A stretch of DNA of 64,000 nt from Streptomyces sp. NBC_00654 (GTDB lineage: Bacteria; Actinomycetota; Actinomycetes; Streptomycetales; Streptomycetaceae), in NCBI RefSeq assembly GCF_026341775.1, contig NZ_JAPEOB010000002.1, positions 1,612,001 to 1,676,000 on the forward strand. Reading direction: 5' to 3'. The notes below the pieces were generated by a model. The model did not search any database. It was not told the DNA's origin and worked only from the letters and a program-made list of their open reading frames with translations. Shown piece by piece: positions 63,905-64,000 of the stretch; positions within the stretch are counted from its first letter, which is position 1; every line of letters begins with the position of its first letter. Both the position numbers and the translations under genes were made by a program.

Positions 63905-64000
63905 TCAGGCGCTGAGGCGGCCGCGACAGGAGAGGTCGCGCAGGAACATCAGCGCGGTGCGTGCGGTGGCGTCGTTCTGGCGGAAGGCCGGGCCGCCGGT
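63905..64000 (-). CDS. 3' end of an unknown gene (partial)
   Basis: The last 31 codons of a gene read GGPAFRQNDATARTALMFLR followed by DLSCRGRLSA and TGA at 63907-63905. The frame is open to the window edge. It lies 47 bp upstream of the ABC permease gene on the same strand, so it probably belongs to the same operon. The fragment is too short to name; a flavin or acyl-CoA-type enzyme of the same pathway would fit the setting. Confidence 0.55.
   Translation of the reverse strand, partial: TGGPAFRQNDATARTALMFLRDLSCRGRLSA

Overview
The window reads as part of a Streptomyces (or very close actinomycete) chromosome. Support: very high GC with strong third-position bias, frequent GTG starts, GGAGG-type ribosome sites, many ATGA/GTGA stop-start overlaps, TetR/GntR/SoxR regulators, a streptogrisin-B-type protease and an FxsABC RiPP locus. 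From memory, the order soxR - hmgA - GDSL esterase - lipase - Y-family polymerase/dnaE2 matches a conserved stretch of the S. coelicolor chromosome (around SCO1697-SCO1739). No rRNA, tRNA, CRISPR array, prophage or complete insertion sequence is visible.

Layout. 1-5.4 kb: a secreted NamZ-type muramidase, a GNAT enzyme, a penicillin-acylase remnant, a zinc-ribbon-like hypothetical, SoxR, a MaoC hydratase sharing an operator with a TetR regulator, and a YiaA/B membrane protein. 5.4-14.5 kb: acyl-CoA dehydrogenase divergent from a TetR gene, an ArsR-like regulator, an EamA exporter, a polyphosphate kinase 2, an aldehyde/alcohol dehydrogenase pair carrying an operator like that of the acyl-CoA dehydrogenase, and a CitMHS citrate transporter. 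14.7-19.7 kb: TetR, then a coupled three-gene operon (parallel beta-helix protein, lipoprotein, polytopic membrane protein). 19.8-24.2 kb: homogentisate dioxygenase (tyrosine catabolism) with a GntR regulator carrying a collagen-like tail, an orphan type ISP specificity domain, a CoA-transferase remnant and a small conserved protein. 24.4-30 kb: GDSL esterase, AAA ATPase, GntR, double GNAT, DUF402 protein and an unusual methyltransferase-Nudix-VOC fusion. 30.1-34.1 kb: a tripartite tricarboxylate transporter (tctCBA, tctC frameshifted) opposite an orphan CitB-type response regulator. 34.2-41.6 kb: secreted lipase, the DnaE2/inactive Y-family mutagenesis pair behind an SOS box, a membrane protein and a secreted protein. 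41.9-45.8 kb: bifunctional AdhE with a Rex-like operator and three DevR-like half boxes, and an alpha/beta hydrolase.

45.8-56.7 kb is the most unusual region. It holds an FxSxx-COOH cyclophane RiPP locus (precursor FxsA, radical SAM enzyme FxsB, TIR-like FxsC, and the ParA/TIR/NB-ARC/TPR protein FxsT), followed by a small group of membrane and nucleotide-sensor-like genes (2-TM protein, SLATT-like protein, SLOG/Rossmann protein). This looks like a peptide-linked signalling or conflict island. 56.8-64 kb: streptogrisin-like protease, a DUF1684 protein, and an operon of two flavin-dependent (NtaA/SnaA-like) monooxygenases with a polar amino-acid ABC transporter, probably for organosulfur or modified cysteine uptake and breakdown.
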